Below are positions 44,393 to 52,035 of a DNA stretch of 64,000 nt, piece by piece. The notes beneath the pieces were generated by a model. That model was given only the letters and a program-made list of their open reading frames with translations, did not search any database and was not told the origin of the DNA. The position numbers and the translations under genes are program-made. Origin of the DNA: Pseudomonas saudimassiliensis (GTDB lineage: Bacteria > Pseudomonadota > Gammaproteobacteria > Pseudomonadales > Pseudomonadaceae); the NCBI RefSeq assembly GCF_000939975.1, contig NZ_LK391969.1, positions 776,693 through 840,692 on the forward strand, read 5' to 3'. The number at the start of each line of letters is the position of its first letter. Position 1 is the stretch's first letter.

Positions 44393-45160
44393 TCAGAAGC
44401 GACCGGGGCGTACCATGGCATCCATGCCGCCGTCGGCAAACAACACAGTGCCATGGATGAAGCTCGCCTGCGGCGACAACAGGAAGCGGATCACCTCGGC
44501 CAGTTCCCCGGGCTGGCTGCCACGGCCCAGCGGCGCGACGAACTTGCGGGTCGCCTCACCATAGCGCGGGTCCTCGGTGGACGCCTGGTACAGGGGCGTC
44601 TCGACCACGCCCGGCGCGACCACATTGAGCCGCACGCCGCGTCTGGCCCAGTCGTGCACCTGCCGGCGCACCAGCGCGCTGATGGCGTATTTGGAACCGG
44701 CATAGGCCATGCTCGGCTCGGCGGCCTGATTGGCCGCTTCGATGGCGGCGCTTTCCTCACCGGCCAGCATCAGCTCGACGATGGCTTGCTTGTCCGCCCC
44801 CGGCTGCACCGAGGCGACCGAACCGACCACCACGGCGGACGGCTGGCTACCCTTGCTCAGCGCATCAGCCAGACCCGCGAGCAGACTGCTGGCGGCAAAA
44901 TAATTGACCGCCAGAATCAGCCCGCAACTTGGCGCGGTGACGCCAACACCGGCGCACAGCACCAGATGATCCAGCGTTCCGCCACAGCGGTCGAGTACCT
45001 CGCTGATCGCCTGCTGGCGCCCCGCAGCGGTGGCCAGGTCGGCGTTGATGTCACTGTTGGCGCGGTCAATGCCGATAACAGTGTGGCCGGCCTCCTGCAA
45101 CTGCCGGGATAGCGCGGCACCGATGCCGGAGGCGGCGCCGGTAATGGCGGTAATGGGCAT
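44393..45160 (-). CDS. hsdA: 3alpha-hydroxysteroid dehydrogenase/carbonyl reductase (HsdA)
   Basis: This 255-residue protein closely matches my memory of Comamonas testosteroni 3alpha-HSD/CR: short TGAASGIGAAL coenzyme motif at the very start, GTLDHLVLCAGVG near residue 60, SVNYF-like AVNYFAASSLLAG, YAGSKYAI near the catalytic Tyr, and DPRYGEATRKFVAPLGR near 200. It oxidises 3alpha-hydroxysteroids (such as bile acids and androsterone) to 3-ketones, the entry step for kstD and kshAB. AGGAG precedes the ATG at 45160. It is the last gene of the Cache-EthD-amidase operon. Confidence 0.88.
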   Translation of the reverse strand: MPITAITGAASGIGAALSRQLQEAGHTVIGIDRANSDINADLATAAGRQQAISEVLDRCGGTLDHLVLCAGVGVTAPSCGLILAVNYFAASSLLAGLADALSKGSQPSAVVVGSVASVQPGADKQAIVELMLAGEESAAIEAANQAAEPSMAYAGSKYAISALVRRQVHDWARRGVRLNVVAPGVVETPLYQASTEDPRYGEATRKFVAPLGRGSQPGELAEVIRFLLSPQASFIHGTVLFADGGMDAMVRPGRF

Positions 45161-45242
45161 GCTTGAACTCCTGTTGTGATGGCTCTTGCAGGTTGGCCGA
45201 CGTCGACCAGCCCGGTCTCTATTCCTTGGTGAAGCAGCTGGA

Positions 45243-46763
45243 TCAGACCGGCGGCAGCCGATCGAACCAGGGCTGCGCCTGTTCCAGCTGGCCGGCCAGC
45301 TGCAGCAGGGTGCGCTCGGCACCGAAGCGGCCGGCGAACATCACGCCGACCGGCAATCCCTCCGGGCTCCAGTACAAGGGCACCGACATCGCCGGCTGGC
45401 CGGTGATGTTGTACAGCACGGTAAATACCGAACTGCGGGTAGCCACCGGGCCGAATTGATCCAGCGGCAGGTCCATGTCCACCACGCCCAGCGGCGGGGG
45501 CGCCCAGGTCATGGTCGGGCTGAGCACCAGGTCAAAGTGCTCCATGAAGCGGGTCATGTCACGGCTGGTCTGACGCAACCCTTCCTGGGCGCGCAGGTAA
45601 TCCACGGCGCTGAGCTGCCGCCCCCAGGCCAGCATCTCCATGTTCACCGGTTCCAGATCGTCCGCGGTCACCTTGCGCCCCAGCTGGGTTTCCCGCTGAG
45701 CCACCCGTTCGGCCAGGCCGGCCACACTGAGGGTACCGGAAGCCTGCATGGCGGCGCGCATGTCCACCTCGGGAACCGCCTCCACCAGCTCATGGCCCAG
45801 CTCGCTGCACAGCTGCACGGCCTGGTCCAGCGCCGCCAGGCAGACCGCGTCCACCGGCATCTCCAGCAGCGGCTTGCGCATCACCGCAATGCGCAAACGC
45901 CGCAGCGCCTGCTGCAGCTGGTCGAGATAACTGCCCTGCCCCGGCGCGCCGAAACCCGGCCCGGGGGTTTCCCAGGCCAGCGCATCGAGCATGGCGGCCG
46001 AGTCACGCACGCTGCGGCTGATCACATGTTGCGCCGACAACAGGCCGCGGGCTTCGCCCGGGCCATTGCCGATCGGCACCAGGTCGCGACTCGGCTTGAG
46101 ACCGAACAGGCCGCAGGAGGACGCCGGCAGGCGGATCGAGCCGCCGCCATCACTGGCATGGGCCACCGGCAGGATGCCCGCCGCCACGGCCGCCGCCGCG
46201 CCCCCGGAAGAGCCGCCGGCGCTGTGTTCAAGATTCCAGGGATTGCGCGTATCGCCAAACAGGGTGCCTTCGGTGGACGGACTGTTGCCGAACTCGGGAC
46301 TGTTGGTCTTGCCGAAGATCACCAATCCCGCCTGGCGCGCCCGGCGCACATAGGCATCGTCCGCCGCAACCCGGGCCTCGCGAAAGAACCGCGAGCCGTG
46401 GGTGGTGATGGTGTCGGCCATGCTGACACCCAGGTCCTTGAGCAGGAAGGGCACCCCACGGAACGGGCCGTCGGGCAGGGCCTCCCCGGCCAGCCGGCGC
46501 GCAGTCTCATAATGCCTGATGACCACCGCGTTGATGTGGGGATTGACCTGTTCGGTACGGGCGATCGCCAGCTCCAGCAGTTCGGCGGGGCTGACCTCGC
46601 CCTGCCGGACCAGCCGGGCCAGCTCCAGGCCATCGCAGCGCCGGTATTCATTAAAACCCATGCTGCCTGCAGCCATTGCCGGCAGCGGGCGCAGGCCCAA
46701 CGCGGTGCCGGCCGCCAGGCAGGCCGTGCCCTGCAGGAAATGCCGTCGTGTTATCCCGGGCAT
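45243..46763 (-). CDS. Tat-exported amidase (amidase signature family)
   Basis: This 506-residue protein has a twin-arginine signal (ITRRHFLQGTACLAAGTAL, cleavage near AMA-AG) and an amidase-signature domain. The catalytic lysine is in FLLKDLGVS near residue 108 and the serine-rich loop in SAGGSSGGAAAAVAAG near 184. It would hydrolyse an amide (or ester) in the periplasm. Lying just before hsdA, it may release free bile acids from glycine or taurine conjugates; this is inference, as characterised bile salt hydrolases belong to another fold. The ATG at 46763 with AAGGAGG is preferred to the GTG just before it. Confidence 0.8.
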   Translation of the reverse strand: MPGITRRHFLQGTACLAAGTALGLRPLPAMAAGSMGFNEYRRCDGLELARLVRQGEVSPAELLELAIARTEQVNPHINAVVIRHYETARRLAGEALPDGPFRGVPFLLKDLGVSMADTITTHGSRFFREARVAADDAYVRRARQAGLVIFGKTNSPEFGNSPSTEGTLFGDTRNPWNLEHSAGGSSGGAAAAVAAGILPVAHASDGGGSIRLPASSCGLFGLKPSRDLVPIGNGPGEARGLLSAQHVISRSVRDSAAMLDALAWETPGPGFGAPGQGSYLDQLQQALRRLRIAVMRKPLLEMPVDAVCLAALDQAVQLCSELGHELVEAVPEVDMRAAMQASGTLSVAGLAERVAQRETQLGRKVTADDLEPVNMEMLAWGRQLSAVDYLRAQEGLRQTSRDMTRFMEHFDLVLSPTMTWAPPPLGVVDMDLPLDQFGPVATRSSVFTVLYNITGQPAMSVPLYWSPEGLPVGVMFAGRFGAERTLLQLAGQLEQAQPWFDRLPPV

Positions 46764-46807
46764 CACCCCTCCTTGTTCTTATTGTGTGGTGTTTTGTCTT
46801 GTCTTGG

Positions 46808-47449
46808 TCACGGCTGAAAGGCGACGAACCTTTCCTGCAGGGTCGCCAGTGGGGTATCACATCGCTCGACCTGCACCATCCTCTGCAGCCCGGGCAATTG
46901 CGTCAGCGCGGCGGGTAGCGGCTCGCTGCGATCAAGCCAGTCGATCCATAACAGCGCGTTACAGGGCAGCGGGCAGCGCGGGTCATTGTCCAGCAGGTCC
47001 AGGTGCATGCCGTGCAGATCCGGGCGGGCACTCGTCAGTTGCTCGGCCAACTGCCGCGCCTCGGCCAGCAGACTGTCCCCGTGCCATTCCAGCAGCAGGA
47101 CCCGGCTGTCGAGCCGCCCTGTCGCCGGGTCCCGGGCTGGGGTGATCAACACATGCCGGCGCACCCCGGCGACGCGGATCCGCGCCGGGTCCATGAATTT
47201 CAGTTCATCGTCCATGACCAGCTGCCGGGAGCGGGAGCCCATCACATCCACGTCATCCAGCCAGGCCGGGGCTTCGAATTCACTGATGCAATCGAAATCC
47301 AGCTCCGGATGATCGAGCAGATGGTTGCGCGTATAGCCCAGGAACGGGAAATACTGCATGGCCAGCGGGCAGTGGGTGGTTTCGTAGTAATCCCGAAACC
47401 CGGCGCGGTCCAGGTCGGCGCGCCGTGAAACCAGGGAAACAGCTTTCAT
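46808..47449 (-). CDS. EthD-domain protein
   Basis: This 213-residue soluble protein has an N-terminal EthD-like (dimeric alpha/beta barrel) domain with AGFRDYYETTHCPLAMQYF near residue 15, and a second similar fold may follow from about residue 105. EthD relatives occur beside degradation genes and some act as small isomerases, decarboxylases or heme-binding proteins; the reaction here is unknown. Its ATG overlaps the stop of the Cache gene (ATGA), so the two are translationally coupled. Confidence 0.65.
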   Translation of the reverse strand: MKAVSLVSRRADLDRAGFRDYYETTHCPLAMQYFPFLGYTRNHLLDHPELDFDCISEFEAPAWLDDVDVMGSRSRQLVMDDELKFMDPARIRVAGVRRHVLITPARDPATGRLDSRVLLLEWHGDSLLAEARQLAEQLTSARPDLHGMHLDLLDNDPRCPLPCNALLWIDWLDRSEPLPAALTQLPGLQRMVQVERCDTPLATLQERFVAFQP

Positions 47450-48330
47450 TCCTTTTCCTTCGCCATCGGGTTGTCCGGCATCTCGCCGTACCAGCCAACC
47501 AGTACCAAGTAGCGGCCCACCCGCTGGATCAGCGCCGTCTTGGGCTCGACCTTCTGGGTCGCCGGGTTGCGCCACTGGTAACTGAACTGGCCAGTGTCAC
47601 GGCCCTGCATATATTCCAGCAGCGGCGCCCCCAGGGGCTCGCCGGCATGGTCGTCGACATTGTCGAAGCGGCTGCCGACCAGGCCACGGTTGTAGCCATG
47701 GCCAACGAAACGCTCGGTCTCGCTGTCGATGATCACCGGATAGGTGTCGTCCTGGTAGAACTGGGCATCCAGCTGGTTGATCTGGCGGATGGTTTGTTCG
47801 GCATCGTCGGTCAGCGCGGCCGCGACCCGTTCCAGCATGTTCTGCGCATCGGCGGGATCGGAGCGGGGAATGTAGTAGCCGACGGCAAGGATGTGTTCAT
47901 CGAGGATCTGGTAGAAGGCCTTCTTGCGCTCGACCCGGCCCTGCCGCCAATTGATCCAGCGATACTCGCCTTGCTGGATCTGGCCGGTGACCGGCTGCGC
48001 CAGCACCGCCTCGAACCCCAGTTGCAACTGGTCATCCAGCAGGGGCGATATGTCCCGCCCGATCAGCTTGCGCGACGGGCCGCCGCTGGCCAGCATGGTG
48101 CCTTTACGGTCGACTACAAAGACGTACAGGTCATCCTCGGAGAAGGGCCCGGTCCGGCTGAAGGCGGCAAAGGCGCGCTCGCCCTCCTCCTGGTAATAGG
48201 CCACCGCCCGCTCCAGCAACGCCCGGGCGCGCTCCTCGTCACTCTTGGTCGTGGTAGCGGCGACCAGTACGCCGCAGAACAGCGCCGACAGCAGCATACC
48301 GGCCGCCAGCCATTTCTTCATTGGTGTCAT
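47446..48330 (-). CDS. Secreted Cache-domain protein
   Basis: This 294-residue protein has a signal peptide (MTPMKKWLAAGMLLSALF...) and two Cache-like modules, one near residues 50-170 with DDLYVFVVDRKGTMLASGG, the other near 180-285 with DTYPVIIDSETERFVGHG. Cache domains bind small ligands outside the membrane, normally as the input of chemoreceptors or kinases, but here there is no output domain. It could be a periplasmic binding or scavenging protein. GGGAG precedes the ATG at 48330. It is the first gene of the operon leading to hsdA, under operator site B. Confidence 0.7.
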   Translation of the reverse strand: MTPMKKWLAAGMLLSALFCGVLVAATTTKSDEERARALLERAVAYYQEEGERAFAAFSRTGPFSEDDLYVFVVDRKGTMLASGGPSRKLIGRDISPLLDDQLQLGFEAVLAQPVTGQIQQGEYRWINWRQGRVERKKAFYQILDEHILAVGYYIPRSDPADAQNMLERVAAALTDDAEQTIRQINQLDAQFYQDDTYPVIIDSETERFVGHGYNRGLVGSRFDNVDDHAGEPLGAPLLEYMQGRDTGQFSYQWRNPATQKVEPKTALIQRVGRYLVLVGWYGEMPDNPMAKEKE

Positions 48331-48389
48331 CAGCAACTCCCGATCCGTCACAGGGTAGCCCTGACGGTAGGATATGCCGCCGGCGGCAA

Positions 48390-48407
48390 CATCGTCCGTT
48401 CGGACGG
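48390..48407. promoter_or_regulatory. Operator-like palindrome, site B
   Basis: CATCGTCCGTTCGGACGG on the plus strand lies 60 bases before the Cache gene start and after the kshA terminator. A weak -10-like TACCGT starts 29.5 bases from its centre. Confidence 0.5.
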
Positions 48408-48415
48408 CAGCAACG

Positions 48416-48440
48416 AAAAAGGCCGCCCCATGGGGCGGCC
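48416..48440 (-). terminator. Intrinsic terminator of kshA
   Basis: A perfect 20-base palindrome (GGCCGCCCCATGGGGCGGCC) is followed on the minus strand by five T residues, 20 bases after the kshA stop. Confidence 0.85.
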
Positions 48441-48460
48441 CTGTTCACTGCCGGTCCGGC

Positions 48461-49501
48461 TCAGCGATTGTCGACGGTAATGAACTCGCGCAGCTCGTTC
48501 ATCTCCGCCGGGATCTCGGCCTCATCGGTGTAGAACTGTGCGTACCATTCACGCAGCTGGTAGATGGGGCCGTCCCCTTCCGCCAGTACCGGGAAGTCCA
48601 CCGGCCGCTTGGTACTCCAGATATCCACGTCCTGGTAGAAGGAGTTGCGGTTCTGTTGCACATACTCCAGCGCCAGCGCCTGGTTCTGTTCATCGGTCCA
48701 GCCGGGGATTTTCTTGACCAGTACGCCGAAACGCAGCTCGAACTGGTTCGGTTTGGTCGGCACGTGGCAGTTGAGCAGGATCGACTCCACCTTCATGCCG
48801 TCGTATTCCGCGGTCATGCGGGTGAAGTGGGTCGCCGGGCCGTAATAGGCCGAGTCCGCCACCAGGTCGCCGCCCAGGCGTTCGGAATCACCGTGGAACA
48901 GCTGGGTGCCGATGTGCCCCTGGAAGGTATTGCGGAAATACTTGGTCGGCGCATCGTGTACCGGACCGAAATGCTGCGCATCGACCAGGTTGTCCACCAG
49001 TTCGCGCGGGTGGGTGTCGATGATCATCAGGTCCAGGTGCCAGTCGTTGTCCCACTCGGGGCTGTCGATTTCCGGGAAGTAGGGGATCTCGACGCCCTCT
49101 GCCGGCGGCAAGCCTTCCGGGTTGTGCCAGACGAACAGCAACCGGTTGACCTCGCAGGTCAGCCACTTGCGGGTCTTGGCCTTGGGCGGAATGCGCTTGC
49201 AGTAGGGAATGTCGGTACAGCGGCCGCTGGCATCGAATTGCCAATGGTGGAACGGGCAGATCACCTTGCCATCCACCAGCTGGCCCTGGGACAGGTCTGC
49301 GCCCATATGCGGGCAATAGGAGTCCAGCACGGCGATCTGGTCGTCCTTGCCGACGAAGGCCAGCAGGCGCGTGCCGAAGATATTCAGGGTGTGCAGCTTG
49401 CCGTCACGGAAGCTGGCTGCTTCGCCAATACAATGCCAACCGCGGGCGTAACGGTACTCTGCCGTTTCCGCCACGGGTTTGATTTCGATCATCTGATTCA
49501 T
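48461..49501 (-). CDS. kshA: 3-Ketosteroid 9alpha-hydroxylase oxygenase (KshA-like Rieske protein)
   Basis: This 346-residue Rieske oxygenase has [2Fe-2S] ligands Cys63/His65 (CPHMGADLSQG) and Cys82/His85 (CPFHHWQFD). The mononuclear iron ligands lie in NLVDAQHFGPVHDAP (His177, His182, with bridging Asp174). This matches KshA, which hydroxylates C9 of 3-ketosteroids so that ring B opens. Electrons would come from KshB at 31675. The start at 49501 follows GAGGAT; an in-frame ATG at 49492 and longer frames are less likely. The 189-base leader contains a degenerate operator (site H). Confidence 0.85.
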   Translation of the reverse strand: MNQMIEIKPVAETAEYRYARGWHCIGEAASFRDGKLHTLNIFGTRLLAFVGKDDQIAVLDSYCPHMGADLSQGQLVDGKVICPFHHWQFDASGRCTDIPYCKRIPPKAKTRKWLTCEVNRLLFVWHNPEGLPPAEGVEIPYFPEIDSPEWDNDWHLDLMIIDTHPRELVDNLVDAQHFGPVHDAPTKYFRNTFQGHIGTQLFHGDSERLGGDLVADSAYYGPATHFTRMTAEYDGMKVESILLNCHVPTKPNQFELRFGVLVKKIPGWTDEQNQALALEYVQQNRNSFYQDVDIWSTKRPVDFPVLAEGDGPIYQLREWYAQFYTDEAEIPAEMNELREFITVDNR

Positions 49502-49654
49502 AATCCCGATCCTCACTGAGCGTTGAGCGTTGTTATAGTTTTTCGGCACGGCTCGGTTCAGCCCACCATGCAGCACCGCCCGATGCGGCGGCATGAACCT
49601 GTCGGAAAACCACATCCGATGTGCGGTATCTTCGCGCCAGCATGGCGCCCGCTA

Positions 49655-49672
49655 CATCCCTCACTTGGACTA
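49655..49672. promoter_or_regulatory. Degenerate operator-like site H upstream of kshA
   Basis: CATCCCTCACTTGGACTA keeps one half-site (GGACTA) and the outer CATC of the island motif but has lost GTC. It is 154 bases from the kshA start and no -10-like hexamer is at the standard spacing. Confidence 0.25.
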
Positions 49673-49690
49673 GGGCGCCAGCGGGTGACA

Positions 49691-50542
49691 TCAGACGGCC
49701 TGGTCGGGATGGTTCCAGGCCGGCACTATGCCGTGCTCCAGGGCAAAGGGCTGGGCATGTACGGTGCGCTTCTGGTGCAACCCCTGCTCGTCGTGCAGTG
49801 CCAACCAGCAGATCACGGCGGCCGGAACCGGCGGCGGCGCCGAGCCGGCGCCCAGCGCTCGTACCCCGGCCTCGCCAATGGTGGCCTTCAGTGCGTCCGT
49901 GGTGACTACCCCGGGGTTGACGGTGTAGGCGCGCAGCCCCTGCCCGCCCATTTCTGCCCTGAGTACGCCGGACAGCCGCGAGACCGCCGCCTTGCCGGCG
50001 CCATAGGCATAGCCCCAGCCGCCCTTGTCCGCAGCCACCGGCGGATTGCTCTCGCCGGCCCCCGAGGTGATGTTGATCACCACCCCGGCGCCCTGCTCCA
50101 GCATGGCCGGCAACAGCCGCTGGGTGAGCAGTACCGGCGCCAGCACATAACCCCGGTGCATGCGCTCCAGCGTGTCGGGTGTCAGGGCGAGGAAGGTGGC
50201 GTTCAGGTCACTGCCCTGATACACCGCGTTGTTGACCAGCACATCGATGCGCCCCGCCTCCCGCAGCAACTGCTCGGCGGCGGCCTGCACCGAGGCGGCG
50301 TCCAGCAGGTTCATCGGGATGCACCAGGCCTGGCGACCCAGTGCGCGGATCTCGGCGGCGACCGCGGCCAGACTACCCGGCAGTGGCTTGCCGTCCGCTC
50401 CGGTCAGCGCATGCTCATGCTGCTGCCCCTCTTCCAGCGTCCGTGCACTGATCGCCACATCAAAGCCGGCCCGGGCGAAAGCCAGCGCGGTTTCCCGGCC
50501 GATGCCACGGCTGGCGCCGGTCACCAATACCACCTTGTTCAT
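49691..50542 (-). CDS. SDR oxidoreductase upstream of kshA
   Basis: This 283-residue SDR is slightly longer than classical ones because of an insert after the coenzyme motif (residues 38-60). It has VLVTGASRGIGRETALAFARAG at the start, NNAVYQGSDLN near residue 107 and the catalytic Ser/Tyr/Lys in ITSGAGESN...YAYGAGKAAVSRL. NAV in place of the usual NAG is a small variation. The substrate is unknown; it may be another hydroxysteroid dehydrogenase. AGGAG precedes the ATG. Operator site D lies 63 bases upstream. Confidence 0.75.
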   Translation of the reverse strand: MNKVVLVTGASRGIGRETALAFARAGFDVAISARTLEEGQQHEHALTGADGKPLPGSLAAVAAEIRALGRQAWCIPMNLLDAASVQAAAEQLLREAGRIDVLVNNAVYQGSDLNATFLALTPDTLERMHRGYVLAPVLLTQRLLPAMLEQGAGVVINITSGAGESNPPVAADKGGWGYAYGAGKAAVSRLSGVLRAEMGGQGLRAYTVNPGVVTTDALKATIGEAGVRALGAGSAPPPVPAAVICWLALHDEQGLHQKRTVHAQPFALEHGIVPAWNHPDQAV

Positions 50543-50578
50543 ATTCTGCTCCTGAATGCCTGAGGCTATGCCGGGAGC

Positions 50579-50622
50579 AGTATCGAAGGGTGCTGCGCAG
50601 CGCTCATCGTCTGCGCAGACTA
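50579..50622 (-). promoter_or_regulatory. SDR (kshA region) promoter with operator site D
   Basis: In gene orientation TAGTCTGCGCAGACGATG (50622-50605) is followed by a -10-like GATACT (50584-50579) starting 29.5 bases from the motif centre. Confidence 0.6.
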
Positions 50623-50653
50623 GGAACCGCTGGCGGGGGGCGCCGCCCGTCGT

Positions 50654-51907
50654 TCAGCTGGCCGGTACCGCGCGCAGCTGCGGGCGTCTGATCACATGGA
50701 TCGGCTTGTGCAGCGGGCTGATATTGCCGCCGCGCCCCAGCGAGCCGACGCTGTTGAGCATCACCCGCACCAGCTCGGCCTGGCGGCGTACCCCGGTCTT
50801 GGAGAAGATTGCCCGCAGGTGCGCCCGCGCGGTATTGCGCATGATGCCCAGCTCCTCGGCGGCTTCCTCCAGCGACAGGCCGTTGGCCAGTTGCAGCGAC
50901 AGGGCCGTCTCCGCCGGCGTGAAGTTGAACAGCTCGCGGGCCACCCGGTTATCTACCTGGGATTTGCCCACCGCATCCCGGATATACACCATCACCGCCG
51001 GCTGGCCCCGGCCTTCGGCCCACTCGGCGCCGGCAATGGGCTCGACCACCACACCCAGGCTGACTTCGCCGGAGGGCCGGGCGACCGACAGCGCCTCCCG
51101 GGCGCCCCGGGGTTGCGGCGCGTCCTTGGACTCCACCGCATCGCGGATCAGTTTGTGCAGTTCCCGGTTATCGCTGGGGTAGCTCGCTTCCAGCCGCGAA
51201 CCGACCAGCTTGAGGCCATCGGCCTGACCCAGCAGCTCCCGGGCCACGTCGTTGAGCTGCAACACGCCGCCCGCGGCATCCAGCACCAGGGTAGCCACCG
51301 ACAGCCGGTTGACCGCCGCGGCGTACAGGTTACCCAGCGACTCGCTGCGCCCCAGCAGGTTGTGCACCTGCAGGCTACGGCGCAGGTGCGGCAACAGCCG
51401 CAGGCACAGGGCCCGGTCCTGTTCGTCGAAAGCCGGTTGGCGCTGGCTGCGGGTCAGCCGGAAGCCCAGCACGCCGGCATCGGCGGTGGCGATATTGGCG
51501 CCCATGATGTGGTAGACGTCGTTGGGCTGGCTGTAGTCGCGGTAGTAGGTGCTGCTCTCCCATTCCTCGCGGCTCATCAGTTGGTCCATGCTATAGACCT
51601 GGTCGGCCGGCATACGGCCCAAGGGCGCATCCCAGCGGTAATCATTGAAATAGGCCAGCTTGCCGGCCCACTCGGGCTGGCCGGAGATCAGGGTGATGCC
51701 CATGCTGTCGGCGCAGGGCGCGCGCAGGATCAGGCTGACATAGTTGGCCTGGAACAACACGCGCAGCTCGTCCAGTGCCAGGGACAGTTGCTCGGTCTCC
51801 AATGCGCCATCATGAATCAGACCGACGATACGGTCGTAGTCATCCAGCGACAGGGACGGGTGGCTGATCGGGAGTGCAGTTACTGCCGTGGTCATTGTTG
51901 TTGTCAT
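50654..51907 (-). CDS. LuxR-type regulator 1 (TesR/TeiR-like)
   Basis: This 417-residue protein has no receiver domain. Residues from about 20 to 200 form a likely ligand-sensing region, a PAS-like region lies near 205-320, and a C-terminal LuxR helix-turn-helix near 340-400 carries LSLEEAAEELGIMRNTARAHLRA-type helices. Comamonas testosterone regulators TesR/TeiR have this size and layout and activate steroid genes. Its C-terminal half is nearly identical to regulator 2, while the N-terminal half differs at many positions. AGAGGT precedes the ATG. I infer it binds the island operator; the ligand is unknown. Confidence 0.82.
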   Translation of the reverse strand: MTTTMTTAVTALPISHPSLSLDDYDRIVGLIHDGALETEQLSLALDELRVLFQANYVSLILRAPCADSMGITLISGQPEWAGKLAYFNDYRWDAPLGRMPADQVYSMDQLMSREEWESSTYYRDYSQPNDVYHIMGANIATADAGVLGFRLTRSQRQPAFDEQDRALCLRLLPHLRRSLQVHNLLGRSESLGNLYAAAVNRLSVATLVLDAAGGVLQLNDVARELLGQADGLKLVGSRLEASYPSDNRELHKLIRDAVESKDAPQPRGAREALSVARPSGEVSLGVVVEPIAGAEWAEGRGQPAVMVYIRDAVGKSQVDNRVARELFNFTPAETALSLQLANGLSLEEAAEELGIMRNTARAHLRAIFSKTGVRRQAELVRVMLNSVGSLGRGGNISPLHKPIHVIRRPQLRAVPAS

Positions 51908-51936
51908 GCTGTAGTACCTCTGCCTTTGGCTTGGCT

Positions 51937-51958
51937 AAGCCGGCTTTTTATCGTTATT
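51937..51958 (-). promoter_or_regulatory. 22-bp conserved leader element of regulator 1
   Basis: This segment matches the one at 53333-53354 in 19 of 22 positions and lies at nearly the same distance from the regulator start. It includes AATAACGATAA on the coding strand, which may be part of the promoter. Confidence 0.4.
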
Positions 51959-52035
51959 AGCGGCTGACCTTGGGGTCAGCCTGAAGCCTCCGTGCTTTCC
52001 AGGTCGACCGTCCGGGGTCGACCTTCAGACCCTAT

